Shown here: positions 8,511 to 16,819 of the stretch, in pieces
Layout: every line of letters begins with the position of its first letter
How positions within the stretch are numbered: position 1 is the first letter of the stretch
Origin: Azohydromonas sediminis
GTDB lineage: Bacteria > Pseudomonadota > Gammaproteobacteria > Burkholderiales > Burkholderiaceae_C
Assembly: GCF_003574675.1 (NCBI RefSeq)
Contig: NZ_QOAZ01000013.1
Coordinates: 1-64,000 of the forward strand
Length of the DNA: 64,000 nucleotides
Direction: 5' to 3'
Program-made: the position numbers and the translations under genes
The notes under the pieces: model-generated
Databases searched by the model: none
Seen by the model: only the letters and a program-made list of their open reading frames with translations
What the model was told of the DNA's origin: nothing

Positions 8511-9470
8511 ATGCCGATCGTGAACCTGCTTTTCGTCGCCGACCCGCTCAAGACCTTCAAGACCGCCAAGGACACCACGTTCGCGATGATGCGCGAGGCC
8601 GCATCGCGCGGCCACGTGATCTGGGCCTGCGAGCCGGCCGACCTGGTGTGGCGCACCGGCTCGCGCGTCGTGGCGCGGCGCGCGCGCGCGATCACGCTGA
8701 CCGGCGACGCGAAGGCCTGGTTCGACGTCGTGCAGGAGCGCGAGCTGGCGCTGGCCGACGCCGACGTCGTGCTGATGCGCAAGGACCCGCCGTTCGACAG
8801 CGAGTACTTCTACGCGACGCACCTGCTCGAGCAGGCCGAGCGCGAGGGCGCGACGGTGGTCAACAAGCCGCGCGCGCTGCGCGACCACCCCGAGAAGCTC
8901 GCGGTGATGGAGTTCCCGCAGTTCATCGCGCCGACGCTCGTCACGCGCGACGCGCACGCGATCCGCGCGTTCCACGACGAGCACCGCGATGTGATCCTGA
9001 AGCCGCTCGACGGCATGGGCGGCATGGGCATCTTCCGCGTCGGCCCCGACGGGCTGAACCTCGGCGCGATCACCGAGACGCTGAACCGCCATGGCGCCGT
9101 CACCGTGATGGCGCAGAAATACCTGCCCGAGATCGTGCACGGCGACAAGCGGGTGATCGTGATCGACGGCGAGCCGATCCCGTTCTGCCTCGCGCGGATC
9201 CCGCAGGGCAGCGAGATCCGCGGCAACCTCGCGGTGGGCGGCAAGGGCGTCGCGCAGCCGATCTCGGCGCGCGACCGCGAGATCGCACTCGGCGTCGGCC
9301 GCGTGCTCGCGCAGCGCGGCATCCTCTTCGCAGGGCTCGACGTGATCGGCGAGTGCCTCACCGAGATCAACGTCACGAGCCCGACCGGCTTCCAGGAGAT
9401 CGCGCATCAGACCGGCTTCGACGCCGCGAAGGTGTTCGTCGACGCGGTCGAGCGCGTGGCGGGCCGCTAG
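8511..9470 (+). CDS. gshB: Glutathione synthetase
   Basis: 319 residues, the normal length. It joins gamma-glutamylcysteine and glycine with ATP in the cytoplasm. The N-terminus NLLFVADPLKTF and the repeated ADVVLMRKDPPFD and YFYATHLLE blocks are typical of proteobacterial GshB. The ATP-grasp domain shows VILKPLDGMGGMGIFRV. The C-terminal block ECLTEINVTSPTGFQEI carries metal- and substrate-binding residues. The frame is open far upstream, but ATG at 8511 matches the family N-terminus. gshA is not in the window. A short GC-rich hairpin at 9512-9527 follows the gene. Confidence 0.95.
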   Translation: MPIVNLLFVADPLKTFKTAKDTTFAMMREAASRGHVIWACEPADLVWRTGSRVVARRARAITLTGDAKAWFDVVQERELALADADVVLMRKDPPFDSEYFYATHLLEQAEREGATVVNKPRALRDHPEKLAVMEFPQFIAPTLVTRDAHAIRAFHDEHRDVILKPLDGMGGMGIFRVGPDGLNLGAITETLNRHGAVTVMAQKYLPEIVHGDKRVIVIDGEPIPFCLARIPQGSEIRGNLAVGGKGVAQPISARDREIALGVGRVLAQRGILFAGLDVIGECLTEINVTSPTGFQEIAHQTGFDAAKVFVDAVERVAGR

Positions 9471-9511
9471 CACCGCGGCGTCCGCGGGGCGGGTGGCCTC
9501 GCGGATGTTCA

Positions 9512-9527
9512 CCCCGCGGATGCGGGG
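9512..9527. terminator. Weak hairpin downstream of gshB
   Basis: CCCCGC-GGAT-GCGGGG forms a 6-bp stem with a 4-base loop 40 bp after the gshB stop. There is no following T tract, so it is at best a weak terminator or processing hairpin. Confidence 0.3.
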
Positions 9528-9606
9528 GATGGTCGCGCCAACTTGTACACGCGCGCAGCGCTCATACGTTCGCATGGCGCGGTCGCAGTGTCCGCTTGTG
9601 CCTAAC

Positions 9607-10545
9607 ATGGTGTTCCGTTGCAACAAAGTGTTTCCAGTGACTGCCGTGTTCCGTCTTTCGAAGCCACGCTCCGTCGCGCTGCCGCGCCTCCTGCAAGTTG
9701 TCGGCGGGTTGCGCGCGCCTCTGACGTGGTGCGTGCTGGCGACAGCCTCGCTCGTGTCGACCGCGCAGGCCGCCGTGGTCCTCGCGCCGCAGTACGCGGT
9801 CAGCTTCGCCACCGGCAGCGGAGCGAGTGCGACATTCCTCCAGATCGACGGCACGTGGCGTGGCAGCACGGTGCTGTGGAACGAGGATGCCCGCAGCTAT
9901 GGCAGCGGTGCGCCCATCGGCAGTTTCGGCTGGGGTACCGGTCTGTGGGGGCGCGCCGACTTCGACACCGTGCAGCAGGGGTACCTGACCTCGGGTTGCA
10001 CGGGGCTGATTGTCGGCTGCTGGACGGGGATCGTGTCCGAGATCAACTTCGGCAACGCCACTTACAACGTGGCCTATGACGCGACCTGGGGTAAAGCCGG
10101 GGCCCTGCCCGGGTCGCTGGGCGAGGAGAACTGGACGGCGCATTTCACCGGCTTCATCCGCATCGTCGAGGCCGGTGACTACAACTTCAGCGTGCTCAAT
10201 GACGACGGCTTCTTCTTCCGGCTGATCGGTGCGGGCGGTGCGGCGCTCGAGATCGGCCGCGACTTCCTGAATCCGCGCGATCGCAATGGCTTCGACGAGG
10301 ACTTGCAGCTTTCGCCCGGTCTGTACGGCTTCGAATTGGGGATGTGGAACCGCCTCGAGGCCGGCGTCGTCGACCTGCGCTGGATGCGGCCCGGCAGTGA
10401 CAAATGGACGCTGGTGCCGACCGAGCACCTGCTGCCCACCGGTTCGGTCCCGGCGCCGGGGACGCTCGCGCTGGCCGGTGCCGCCTTTGCGCTGCTCGGG
10501 GCGGCGCGGCGCCGCCGCTTCCCGACGCGCACGCTCGCCGCGTGA
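9607..10545 (+). CDS. PEP-CTERM protein with PA14-like domain
   Basis: About 312 residues. A signal peptide ends near TASLVSTAQA. A beta-rich central region includes NWTAHFTGFIRIVEAGDYNF and NDDGFFFRLIG, which resembles PA14-type carbohydrate-binding domains. The C-terminus VPAPGTLALAGAAFALLG followed by Arg-rich ARRRRF is a PEP-CTERM sorting signal: VPxP motif, membrane helix, basic tail. Such proteins are cut by an exosortase during export, often in strains making extracellular polysaccharide. The stop overlaps the pgaD start (GTGA), so the two are translationally coupled. ATG at 9607 is chosen as the nearest ATG to the signal peptide; its ribosome binding site is weak. No exosortase gene is in the window. 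Confidence 0.75.
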   Translation: MVFRCNKVFPVTAVFRLSKPRSVALPRLLQVVGGLRAPLTWCVLATASLVSTAQAAVVLAPQYAVSFATGSGASATFLQIDGTWRGSTVLWNEDARSYGSGAPIGSFGWGTGLWGRADFDTVQQGYLTSGCTGLIVGCWTGIVSEINFGNATYNVAYDATWGKAGALPGSLGEENWTAHFTGFIRIVEAGDYNFSVLNDDGFFFRLIGAGGAALEIGRDFLNPRDRNGFDEDLQLSPGLYGFELGMWNRLEAGVVDLRWMRPGSDKWTLVPTEHLLPTGSVPAPGTLALAGAAFALLGAARRRRFPTRTLAA

Positions 10546-10964
10546 GTCTGCCGGACCGCACGCGCCCGGCGGGACTGCGCTCGCCGCTGCACGCCGTCGG
10601 CCATGTCGTGCTCGTCGTGCTCGGGTGGGCCGGGTTCGTGTGGCTGTGGAGCCTCGTGCTCGTTCGGCCGTGGGATTCGGCCGACCTGCGCGCGCTGATC
10701 GTCGGCACGCTCGTCGTCGCGCCGACGCTGACGGTGGCATGGATCGTCCACAACATCGGGATTTACCGCCGCCGCGGGCCGCGGCGCAGCGTGCCTGCCG
10801 TGACCTGGCGCTACGAGCGCGACTACAACGGACGTGAGATCGTCGCCGACTTCGTCGCGCTGCGCGACGCGCGTGCCGTCGTGATCGACGTCGACGGCGG
10901 GCGCAAGCGCTTCCGGTCCGTCGCCGAGCCGGCGGGGCGCGAGCGGGAGGTCGCGCATGGTTGA
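10542..10964 (+). CDS. pgaD: PgaD-like accessory protein of polysaccharide synthase
   Basis: About 140 residues. Two hydrophobic helices (VGHVVLVVLGWAGFVWLW, then LIVGTLVVAPTLTVAWI) are followed by a basic cytoplasmic tail, as in PgaD. PgaD partners the glycosyltransferase PgaC in making poly-beta-1,6-N-acetylglucosamine and is stabilised by c-di-GMP in Escherichia coli. Sequence alone is weakly conserved in this family; position directly before pgaC supports the call. GTG at 10542 overlaps the upstream stop by four bases, and its own TGA overlaps the pgaC start by eight. The frame is open further upstream, but that part is antisense-like. Confidence 0.7.
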   Translation: MSLPDRTRPAGLRSPLHAVGHVVLVVLGWAGFVWLWSLVLVRPWDSADLRALIVGTLVVAPTLTVAWIVHNIGIYRRRGPRRSVPAVTWRYERDYNGREIVADFVALRDARAVVIDVDGGRKRFRSVAEPAGREREVAHG

Positions 10965-12219
10965 GTCGGCGCTGCTCGCGATCCAGCACTCGTGGCCGTA
11001 CTGGCTCGCGCTCGTCTTCTTCGCCGCCTACCCGATCGTGACCAGCCTCATGTGGATCACGACGGCGGTGCTGTACCGGCTGCGCTGGGAGCCGCGCGAG
11101 CCGGCGGCGGCCGACGCGCGACGCGAGTGGCCCCTGGTCAGCGTGCTGGTGCCGGCACACGACGAGCGCGCCGTGATCGCGCGCTCGGTGGCGGCGATGC
11201 TGCGCATGGACTACCCGCGGTTCGAGGTCATCGTCGTCGACGACGGCTCGAGCGACGGCACGCTCGACGCGCTCGCGCCGCTGCGCGCCGATGCGCGCCT
11301 GCGCCTCGTGCGCAAGGAGGTCAACGAAGGCAAGGCGATGGCGCTCAACGACGCGATCCCGCTGGCGCGCGGCGAGATCCTGATGTGCCTCGACGCCGAC
11401 GCCGAGCCCGACGCACAGATGCTGCGCCACATCGTGCCGCACTTCGACGCGCCACGGGTGGCCGCCGTCACCGGCAACCCGCGCGTGCGCAACACCGAGA
11501 CCTTCCTCGCGCGGCTGCAGGCGATGGAGTTCTCGTCGATCATCAGCCTGCTGCGGCGTGCGCAGCGCATCTGGGGCCGCGTCGTCACGGTCTCGGGGGT
11601 CGTCGCCGCGCTGCGGCGCAGCGCGGTGGTCGACGTCGGCGGCTTCAGCCCCGAGATGCCGACCGAGGACATCGAGCTGACGTGGAAGCTGCAAAAGCGC
11701 TTCTACGACGTGCGCTACGAGCCGCGCGCGATCTGCTGGATGACGGTGCCGCTGTCGTGGCGCGGCCTGTACCGCCAGCGTCGGCGCTGGGCGCGCGGGC
11801 TGATGCAGGTGCTGCACAAGCACGCCGACGTGATGCGCCACTGGCGCTACCGGCGGCTGTGGCCGGTGTTCGTCGAGTCGTCGCTGTCGATCCTGTGGGC
11901 CGCGTGCTTCGTCGTGCTGAGCGCGATCTGGACCGCGTCGTATGCGCTCGGGCTGCCGCCGGTGGGCGCGTCGCCGATCCCGAACCTGTGGGGCATGACG
12001 ATCGCGACGATCTGCCTCGCGCAGCTGTTCACAGGCGCCTGGGTCGACCGCCGCTACGACCCCGACATCGTGCGCTTCGTGCCGTATGCGGTGTGGTACC
12101 CGCTCGTGTACTGGATGTTCCAGTCGGTGACGACGGTGCTGTCGCTGTCGTACCTGTTCCGCCGTCCGCAGCGCGAGGCGGTGCGCTGGCGCACGGCGCG
12201 CGAAGGAGCGGCGTCGTGA
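10957..12219 (+). CDS. pgaC: Poly-beta-1,6-N-acetylglucosamine synthase-like glycosyltransferase
   Basis: 420 residues, a processive GT2 glycosyltransferase of the PgaC/IcaA/HasA group. An N-terminal membrane helix (about 15-40) is followed by the catalytic domain. Nucleotide-sugar Asp residues lie in VVDDGSSDG (about 94-101) and LDADAEPD (about 145-152), TED at about 236-238, and the QRRRW processivity motif at about 274-278. C-terminal membrane helices follow (about 300-340 and 360-405). It probably polymerises GlcNAc from UDP-GlcNAc at the inner membrane with PgaD. Its TGA overlaps the next GTG start. Product identity is inferred from family. Confidence 0.88.
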   Translation: MVESALLAIQHSWPYWLALVFFAAYPIVTSLMWITTAVLYRLRWEPREPAAADARREWPLVSVLVPAHDERAVIARSVAAMLRMDYPRFEVIVVDDGSSDGTLDALAPLRADARLRLVRKEVNEGKAMALNDAIPLARGEILMCLDADAEPDAQMLRHIVPHFDAPRVAAVTGNPRVRNTETFLARLQAMEFSSIISLLRRAQRIWGRVVTVSGVVAALRRSAVVDVGGFSPEMPTEDIELTWKLQKRFYDVRYEPRAICWMTVPLSWRGLYRQRRRWARGLMQVLHKHADVMRHWRYRRLWPVFVESSLSILWAACFVVLSAIWTASYALGLPPVGASPIPNLWGMTIATICLAQLFTGAWVDRRYDPDIVRFVPYAVWYPLVYWMFQSVTTVLSLSYLFRRPQREAVRWRTAREGAAS

Positions 12220-13913
12220 GGCGCTGGGTCGTCGGTGCCGTGCTGGCGCTGGCTGCCGCCTGGCCCGTGCAGGCGCAGCCGGCCGACGCGCTCGCGCCGG
12301 CGCGCGCGGCCGTCGAGCGGCGCGACTTCGCCGTCGCGCTGCCGCTGTACGAGGCCTTGCTCGCCGAGCGGCCCGACGATGCCGACCTGTGGATCGAGGC
12401 CGCGCGCGTCAGCGGCTTCGCCGACCGCAACGCGGAGGCGGTGGCGCGCTATCGCCGCGTGCTCGCGATCGCGCCCGAGCGCCGTGCCGACGTGCTGCCG
12501 TCGCTCGCGTGGCAGACGCTGTGGGCCGGCGACGCCGCGGCCGCCGCGCCGCTGTTCGAGGCGCTGGCAGCGACCGGTGCCGACCGCGCCGACGCTCTCG
12601 ACGGCCTGGGCCAGGCGCGCGATGCGCTGCGCGACGCCGACGGCGCGATCGCCGCGTGGCGCGCGTCGCTCGACGTCAAGCCCGGCCAGGCGAACGTCGA
12701 GCGTCGCCTCGCGCGGGCGCTGATCTGGGCCGACCGCCACGCCGAGGCCGACGCGCTGCTCGCCGCGATGCTCGCGCGCGACCCCACCGACCGCCGCAGC
12801 GCTTGGCTGCGCGCGCACGGCTGGAACCTCGCCGGGCGCCACCAGCAGGCGCTGCGCGAGTTCGAGCGCCTTGGCGGCGCCGCGAGCGCCGACGAGCGCG
12901 GCGACCTCGCGCGCGCCTGGGCCTGGGCCGGCTTCGAGGACCGGGCGCTGCCGCTGCTCGAGCGCACCGCCGACGCCGACCTCGCCTGGTGGCGCGACCA
13001 CCGGGTGGCCCGCGAGACGCGGCCCTATGCCTATGGCAGCGTCGAACGCGCGAGCGATGCCGACGACCTCGACGTCACCGCGGCCGTCACCGGATTCGGC
13101 TGGCGGCCCGCCGCCGGCGCGACGGCCGAGCTGCGGCTGCGCCGCGTCGAGCTCGACGCGCCCGCCGACGCGGCGCACGGCCGCGAGTTGCAGGCGCTGT
13201 GGCGCGTGCGGTTCGGCGAGCCGGGGGTGGGCCACGGCGTGTGGTGGCCGTCGCTGGCGCTGCGCGCGAGCGACTGGGGCGGCTGGACGCCGTGGAGCGG
13301 CCACGCGCGCGTGACCTGGCTGCCGCGCGACGGCTGGCGGCTCGACGCCGAGGCGGCGCGCGAGCTCGTCGAGACGCCGCAGGCGATCGCCGAACGCGTG
13401 CACGTCGACGCGCTGTCGCTGGGCGTCGACCACCGGCCGCACCCGCGCGCGACGCTGTCGCTGGGCGTCGCGTCGCTGCGCTTCGACGACGGCAATGCGC
13501 GCCAGCGCGTCAACGCGCGCGCGCAGTGGCTGCTGGCGTCGCGTCCGCGCTGGACGGTCGGCGCCGAGGCGATGGCCTTCGACAGTTCGCGCCCGACGAG
13601 CGCGACCGTGCCCGCGCGCGGCTACTGGAACCCCGAGAGCTACCGCGAGGCGCGCCTGTTCACGACCGTCGAGGTCGAGCAGCGGCCGTGGGACCTCGCG
13701 CTGCGCCTGGGGCTGGGCACGGCGACCGAGGTCGACGGCGACGGCAACCGGTCGCACGCCCAGCCGCACCAATGGGAGCTCGTGGCCGGCTGGGACCTGG
13801 GCGCCTCGGCTCGCGCACGGCTGTCCGTCGGCGGCGCGGGCAGCGGCTTCGGGCTGGGCGGCAGCGGCTACTGGCGGCGCCATCTGTCGCTCGGCCTGCA
13901 CGCCTGGTTCTGA
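12216..13913 (+). CDS. pgaA: TPR plus beta-barrel outer-membrane export protein, PgaA-like
   Basis: About 565 residues. A signal peptide (VLALAAAWPVQAQ) leads to a tetratricopeptide region (about 25-260) with repeated A-x-x-x-Y/W helices. After it comes a region of alternating hydrophobic residues ending in W-F (HLSLGLHAWF), typical of a C-terminal outer-membrane beta-barrel. This is the layout of PgaA, the porin that exports PNAG, but it is shorter than the roughly 800 residues of E. coli PgaA. The GTG start at 12216 overlaps the pgaC stop (GTGA). No pgaB deacetylase gene lies before or after it. Confidence 0.72.
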   Translation: MRRWVVGAVLALAAAWPVQAQPADALAPARAAVERRDFAVALPLYEALLAERPDDADLWIEAARVSGFADRNAEAVARYRRVLAIAPERRADVLPSLAWQTLWAGDAAAAAPLFEALAATGADRADALDGLGQARDALRDADGAIAAWRASLDVKPGQANVERRLARALIWADRHAEADALLAAMLARDPTDRRSAWLRAHGWNLAGRHQQALREFERLGGAASADERGDLARAWAWAGFEDRALPLLERTADADLAWWRDHRVARETRPYAYGSVERASDADDLDVTAAVTGFGWRPAAGATAELRLRRVELDAPADAAHGRELQALWRVRFGEPGVGHGVWWPSLALRASDWGGWTPWSGHARVTWLPRDGWRLDAEAARELVETPQAIAERVHVDALSLGVDHRPHPRATLSLGVASLRFDDGNARQRVNARAQWLLASRPRWTVGAEAMAFDSSRPTSATVPARGYWNPESYREARLFTTVEVEQRPWDLALRLGLGTATEVDGDGNRSHAQPHQWELVAGWDLGASARARLSVGGAGSGFGLGGSGYWRRHLSLGLHAWF

Positions 13914-13947
13914 GCGACGGGCCGGCGGCGGCCACAATGCCGGGACC

Positions 13948-15816
13948 ATGGCCGTCCTGTCGCTCACCAACGCCCACCTCGCCTACGGCCACGTGCCGCT
14001 GCTCGACGGCACCGGCTTCGCGCTCGACGCCGGCGAGCGGCTCGGGCTGATCGGGCGCAACGGCGCGGGCAAGTCGTCGCTGCTGAAGATCGCGGCCGGC
14101 CTCGAGAAGCCCGACGACGGGCTGCTGCAGGTCACGCAGGGGCTGCGCATCCGCTACGTGCCGCAGGAGCCGGCGTTCGACGACGACGCGACCGTGTTCG
14201 ACACCGTTGCCGACGGCGTCGCCGAGGCGCGCGAGCTGCGCGCGCTCTACGAGGCGCACCCGAGCGGCGTCGACCTCGACGCGCTGCAGACGCGCATCGA
14301 GGCGCTCGACGCGTGGAACTGGGAGACGCGCGTAGCCACGACGCTGCAGCGCCTCGCGCTCGACGGCACGCGCCGCATCGGCGAGCTGTCGGGCGGCACG
14401 AAGAAGCGCGTCGCGCTCGCGCAGGCGCTCGTCGCGCTGCCCGACGTGCTGCTGCTCGACGAGCCGACGAACCACCTCGACCTCGACGCGATCGCGTGGC
14501 TCGAGGACCTGCTGCGCGAGTTCCGCGGCAGCGTCATCGTCGTGACGCACGACCGCGCGTTCCTCGACGCGGTGTGCACGCGCATCCTCGAGCTCGACCG
14601 CGGCCAGCTGCGCAGCTACCCGGGCAACTTCGCCGCCTACGAGCGGGCGAAGGAGCAGGAGCTCGCCGCCGAGGCGCTCGCCCACGCGCGCGCCGACAAG
14701 CTGCTCGCGCAGGAGGAGGCGTGGATCCGCCAGGGCGTCGAGGCACGGCGCACGCGCAGTGTCGCGCGCGTGCAGCGCCTGCAGCAGCTGCGCGCGCAGC
14801 GCGCGGCGCGGCGCGATGCGCTCGGTCAGGTGCGGCTCGACGTCGACGCCGGCACGAGGAGCGGGCGCATCGTCGCGGAGCTGAAGGACGTCACGATGCG
14901 CTTCGGCGACAAGACGGTCGTCGACCGCTTCAGCGCGACGATCCTGCGCGGCGACGAGGTCGGCCTGATCGGCCCCAACGGCGCCGGCAAGACGACGCTG
15001 CTCAAGCTGATCCTCGGCGAACTGGCGCCGACCTCCGGCACGGTGCGCCGCGGCACGAAGCTGCAGGTGGCGTACTTCGACCAGATGCGAAGCGCCTTGG
15101 ACCTCGACGCGACGCTGGCCGACACGATCAGCCCCGGCAGCGAGTGGATCGACAGCGGCGGCGGCCGCAAGCACGTGATGAGCTACCTCGCCGACTTCCT
15201 GTTCGCGCCCGAGCGCGCGCATGCGCCGGTGAGGACGCTGTCGGGCGGCGAGCGCAACCGGCTGCTGCTCGCGCGCCTGTTCGCGCTGCCGGCCAACGTG
15301 CTCGTGCTCGACGAGCCGACGAACGACCTGGACATCGACACGCTCGAGCTGCTCGAGCAGCTGCTGCAGGACTACACGGGCACCGTGTTCCTCGTCAGCC
15401 ACGACCGGCGTTTCCTCGACAACGTTGTCACGAGCACGATCGCATACGAAGGCGACGGGCGCTGGCGCGAGTACGAGGGTGGATACGAGGACTGGCAGCG
15501 GCAGCGCGAACGCAGCGTCGCCGCCGCGGCACCGCCAGCGACGCCGAAGCCCGCGGCGGCGACCCCGGCGGGTCCCCCGGCCCCGGCGTCGAAGCCCCGC
15601 AAGCTCGGCTTCAAGGAGCAGCGCGAGCTCGACGAACTGCCGGCGCGCATCGAAGCGCTCGAAGCCGAGCAGAAAGCGATCGCCGAGCGGCTCGCGAGCG
15701 CCGACCTGTACACGCGCGAGCCGCAGGCCGTGGCGGCGCTGCAGGCGCGTTACGCGCAGATCGAGGACGAGCTGATGGCGGCGCTGGAGCGCTGGGAAGC
15801 GCTCGCGTCGCGCTGA
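13948..15816 (+). CDS. uup: Uup-type ABC-F ATPase
   Basis: 622 residues, the usual length. There are two ABC ATPase domains with no membrane part. Walker A motifs are GRNGAGKSS (about 37) and GPNGAGKTT (about 345). Signatures are LSGGTKKRV and LSGGERNRL, with Walker B stretches LLLDEPTNHLDLD and LVLDEPTNDLDID. A charged linker separates the domains, and a Pro/Ala linker leads to a C-terminal coiled coil (about 545-622), which in Uup binds DNA. Uup-type ABC-F proteins act on ribosomes and influence transposon precise excision and chromosome stability. ATG at 13948 gives the family N-terminus. Confidence 0.92.
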   Translation: MAVLSLTNAHLAYGHVPLLDGTGFALDAGERLGLIGRNGAGKSSLLKIAAGLEKPDDGLLQVTQGLRIRYVPQEPAFDDDATVFDTVADGVAEARELRALYEAHPSGVDLDALQTRIEALDAWNWETRVATTLQRLALDGTRRIGELSGGTKKRVALAQALVALPDVLLLDEPTNHLDLDAIAWLEDLLREFRGSVIVVTHDRAFLDAVCTRILELDRGQLRSYPGNFAAYERAKEQELAAEALAHARADKLLAQEEAWIRQGVEARRTRSVARVQRLQQLRAQRAARRDALGQVRLDVDAGTRSGRIVAELKDVTMRFGDKTVVDRFSATILRGDEVGLIGPNGAGKTTLLKLILGELAPTSGTVRRGTKLQVAYFDQMRSALDLDATLADTISPGSEWIDSGGGRKHVMSYLADFLFAPERAHAPVRTLSGGERNRLLLARLFALPANVLVLDEPTNDLDIDTLELLEQLLQDYTGTVFLVSHDRRFLDNVVTSTIAYEGDGRWREYEGGYEDWQRQRERSVAAAAPPATPKPAAATPAGPPAPASKPRKLGFKEQRELDELPARIEALEAEQKAIAERLASADLYTREPQAVAALQARYAQIEDELMAALERWEALASR

Positions 15817-15940
15817 GCCCGCGAGACTGCGCCGCAGGGACTCCGAAGAACCATGACGCTCGCATCGCGAGCGTGCGCCCACATCGGTTGCGGGGCGGAG
15901 GTCTTGCGGTAACTCTATTTGCCTGCTCTATTGCGCCGAT

Positions 15941-15981
15941 TTGATCAATCAATCCCACAAATGCTGCGCCGCACCTAATAT
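15941..15981 (+). promoter_or_regulatory. Candidate ahpC promoter/operator region
   Basis: The 218 bp before ahpC become AT-richer near here. They hold an 8-bp palindrome TTGATCAA at 15941-15948 and a good -10-like TAATAT at 15976-15981, with no good -35 at the usual spacing. A weak -35 with upstream AT-rich DNA is what an activator-dependent promoter (for example OxyR) would look like. I cannot make out a convincing OxyR site. Confidence 0.35.
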
Positions 15982-16034
15982 TCCGGCTGTCGGTTCCTGT
16001 CTTTCCATAAACCCTGTCTATCGAGAGGTACACG

Positions 16035-16598
16035 ATGTCGCTGATCAACACCCAAGTCCAGCCGTTCAAGACCACCGCGTTCCACAACGGCAAGTTCGTC
16101 GAGGTGACCGACGAGTCGCTGAAGGGCAAGTGGTCCGTCCTGATCTTCATGCCGGCGGCGTTCACGTTCAACTGCCCGACCGAAGTCGAGGATGCGGCCG
16201 ACCACTACGCCGAGTTCAAGGACCTCGGCGCCGAGGTCTACGTCATCACGACCGACACGCACTTCTCGCACAAGGTCTGGCACGAGACGAGCCCGGCGGT
16301 GGGCAAGGCCCGCTTCCCGCTGGTCGGCGACCCGACGCACAAGCTCACGCGCATGTTCGGCGTGCACATCGAGGAAGAGGGCCTGGCGCTGCGCGGCACC
16401 TTCATCGTGAACCCGGAGGGCGTCATCAAGACCGCCGAGATCCACGACAACGCGATCGCGCGCGACATGAAGGAGACGCTGCGCAAGCTCAAGGCCGCCC
16501 AGTACGTCGCGAAGCACCCCGGCCAAGTCTGCCCGGCCAAGTGGAACGAAGGCGCGGCGACGCTGACGCCGTCGCTCGACCTGGTGGGCAAGATCTGA
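16035..16598 (+). CDS. ahpC: Alkyl hydroperoxide reductase subunit C (peroxiredoxin)
   Basis: 187 residues, the standard length for a 2-Cys typical peroxiredoxin. The peroxidatic Cys is C47 in FNCPTEVED and the resolving Cys lies in VCPAKW near the C-terminus. DTHFSHKVWHE is the conserved AhpC block. It reduces H2O2, alkyl hydroperoxides and peroxynitrite in the cytoplasm and is recycled by AhpF, encoded next. GAGAGG six bases before the ATG at 16035 is the ribosome binding site. The 221-bp gap to ahpF holds a dispersed repeat that may tune the ratio of the two proteins. Confidence 0.96.
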   Translation: MSLINTQVQPFKTTAFHNGKFVEVTDESLKGKWSVLIFMPAAFTFNCPTEVEDAADHYAEFKDLGAEVYVITTDTHFSHKVWHETSPAVGKARFPLVGDPTHKLTRMFGVHIEEEGLALRGTFIVNPEGVIKTAEIHDNAIARDMKETLRKLKAAQYVAKHPGQVCPAKWNEGAATLTPSLDLVGKI

Positions 16599-16605
16599 TC
16601 GGGCC

Positions 16606-16682
16606 CACCCCCGACGCGCTTCACGCGCCCCCGCCAGGGGGCGCCGCCAGCGGCCCGGCGAAGCCGGGTCCGCGGCGGCCGC
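16606..16682 (+). repeat. Dispersed intergenic repeat, copy A (ahpC-ahpF gap)
   Basis: This GC-rich element of about 77 bp starts eight bases after the ahpC stop. It begins CACCCCCG and ends GCGGCGGCCGC, with nested inverted repeats CCCCC-GCCA-GGGGG and CCGG-CGAAG-CCGG. It is nearly the same as 30971-31050 behind gcdH. The form fits a REP/BIME-like element in a 3' untranslated position. Confidence 0.75.
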
Positions 16683-16819
16683 TGGATGGGCGACGGGCGG
16701 CCGATGCCGCCTCGTCGTCTGACTGAACGACTGAACCTTCGGGTCCGGTCGCCAAGGCCACGCGGGGCCTTGGCGAGCGGGCCGGGACCGACTCGCCCTC
16801 ACGTTTGCAGGAGATCGCC

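Noticed and set aside
10992-12215. Upstream extension of the PgaA-like frame through pgaC
   Set aside because: That part is the alternate frame of pgaC. The gene starts at the GTG at 12216 that overlaps the pgaC stop and begins a signal peptide.
15911-15931. Two CTAT motifs before ahpC as an OxyR site
   Set aside because: Spacing (13 bp) and partner ATAG elements do not fit the OxyR pattern.
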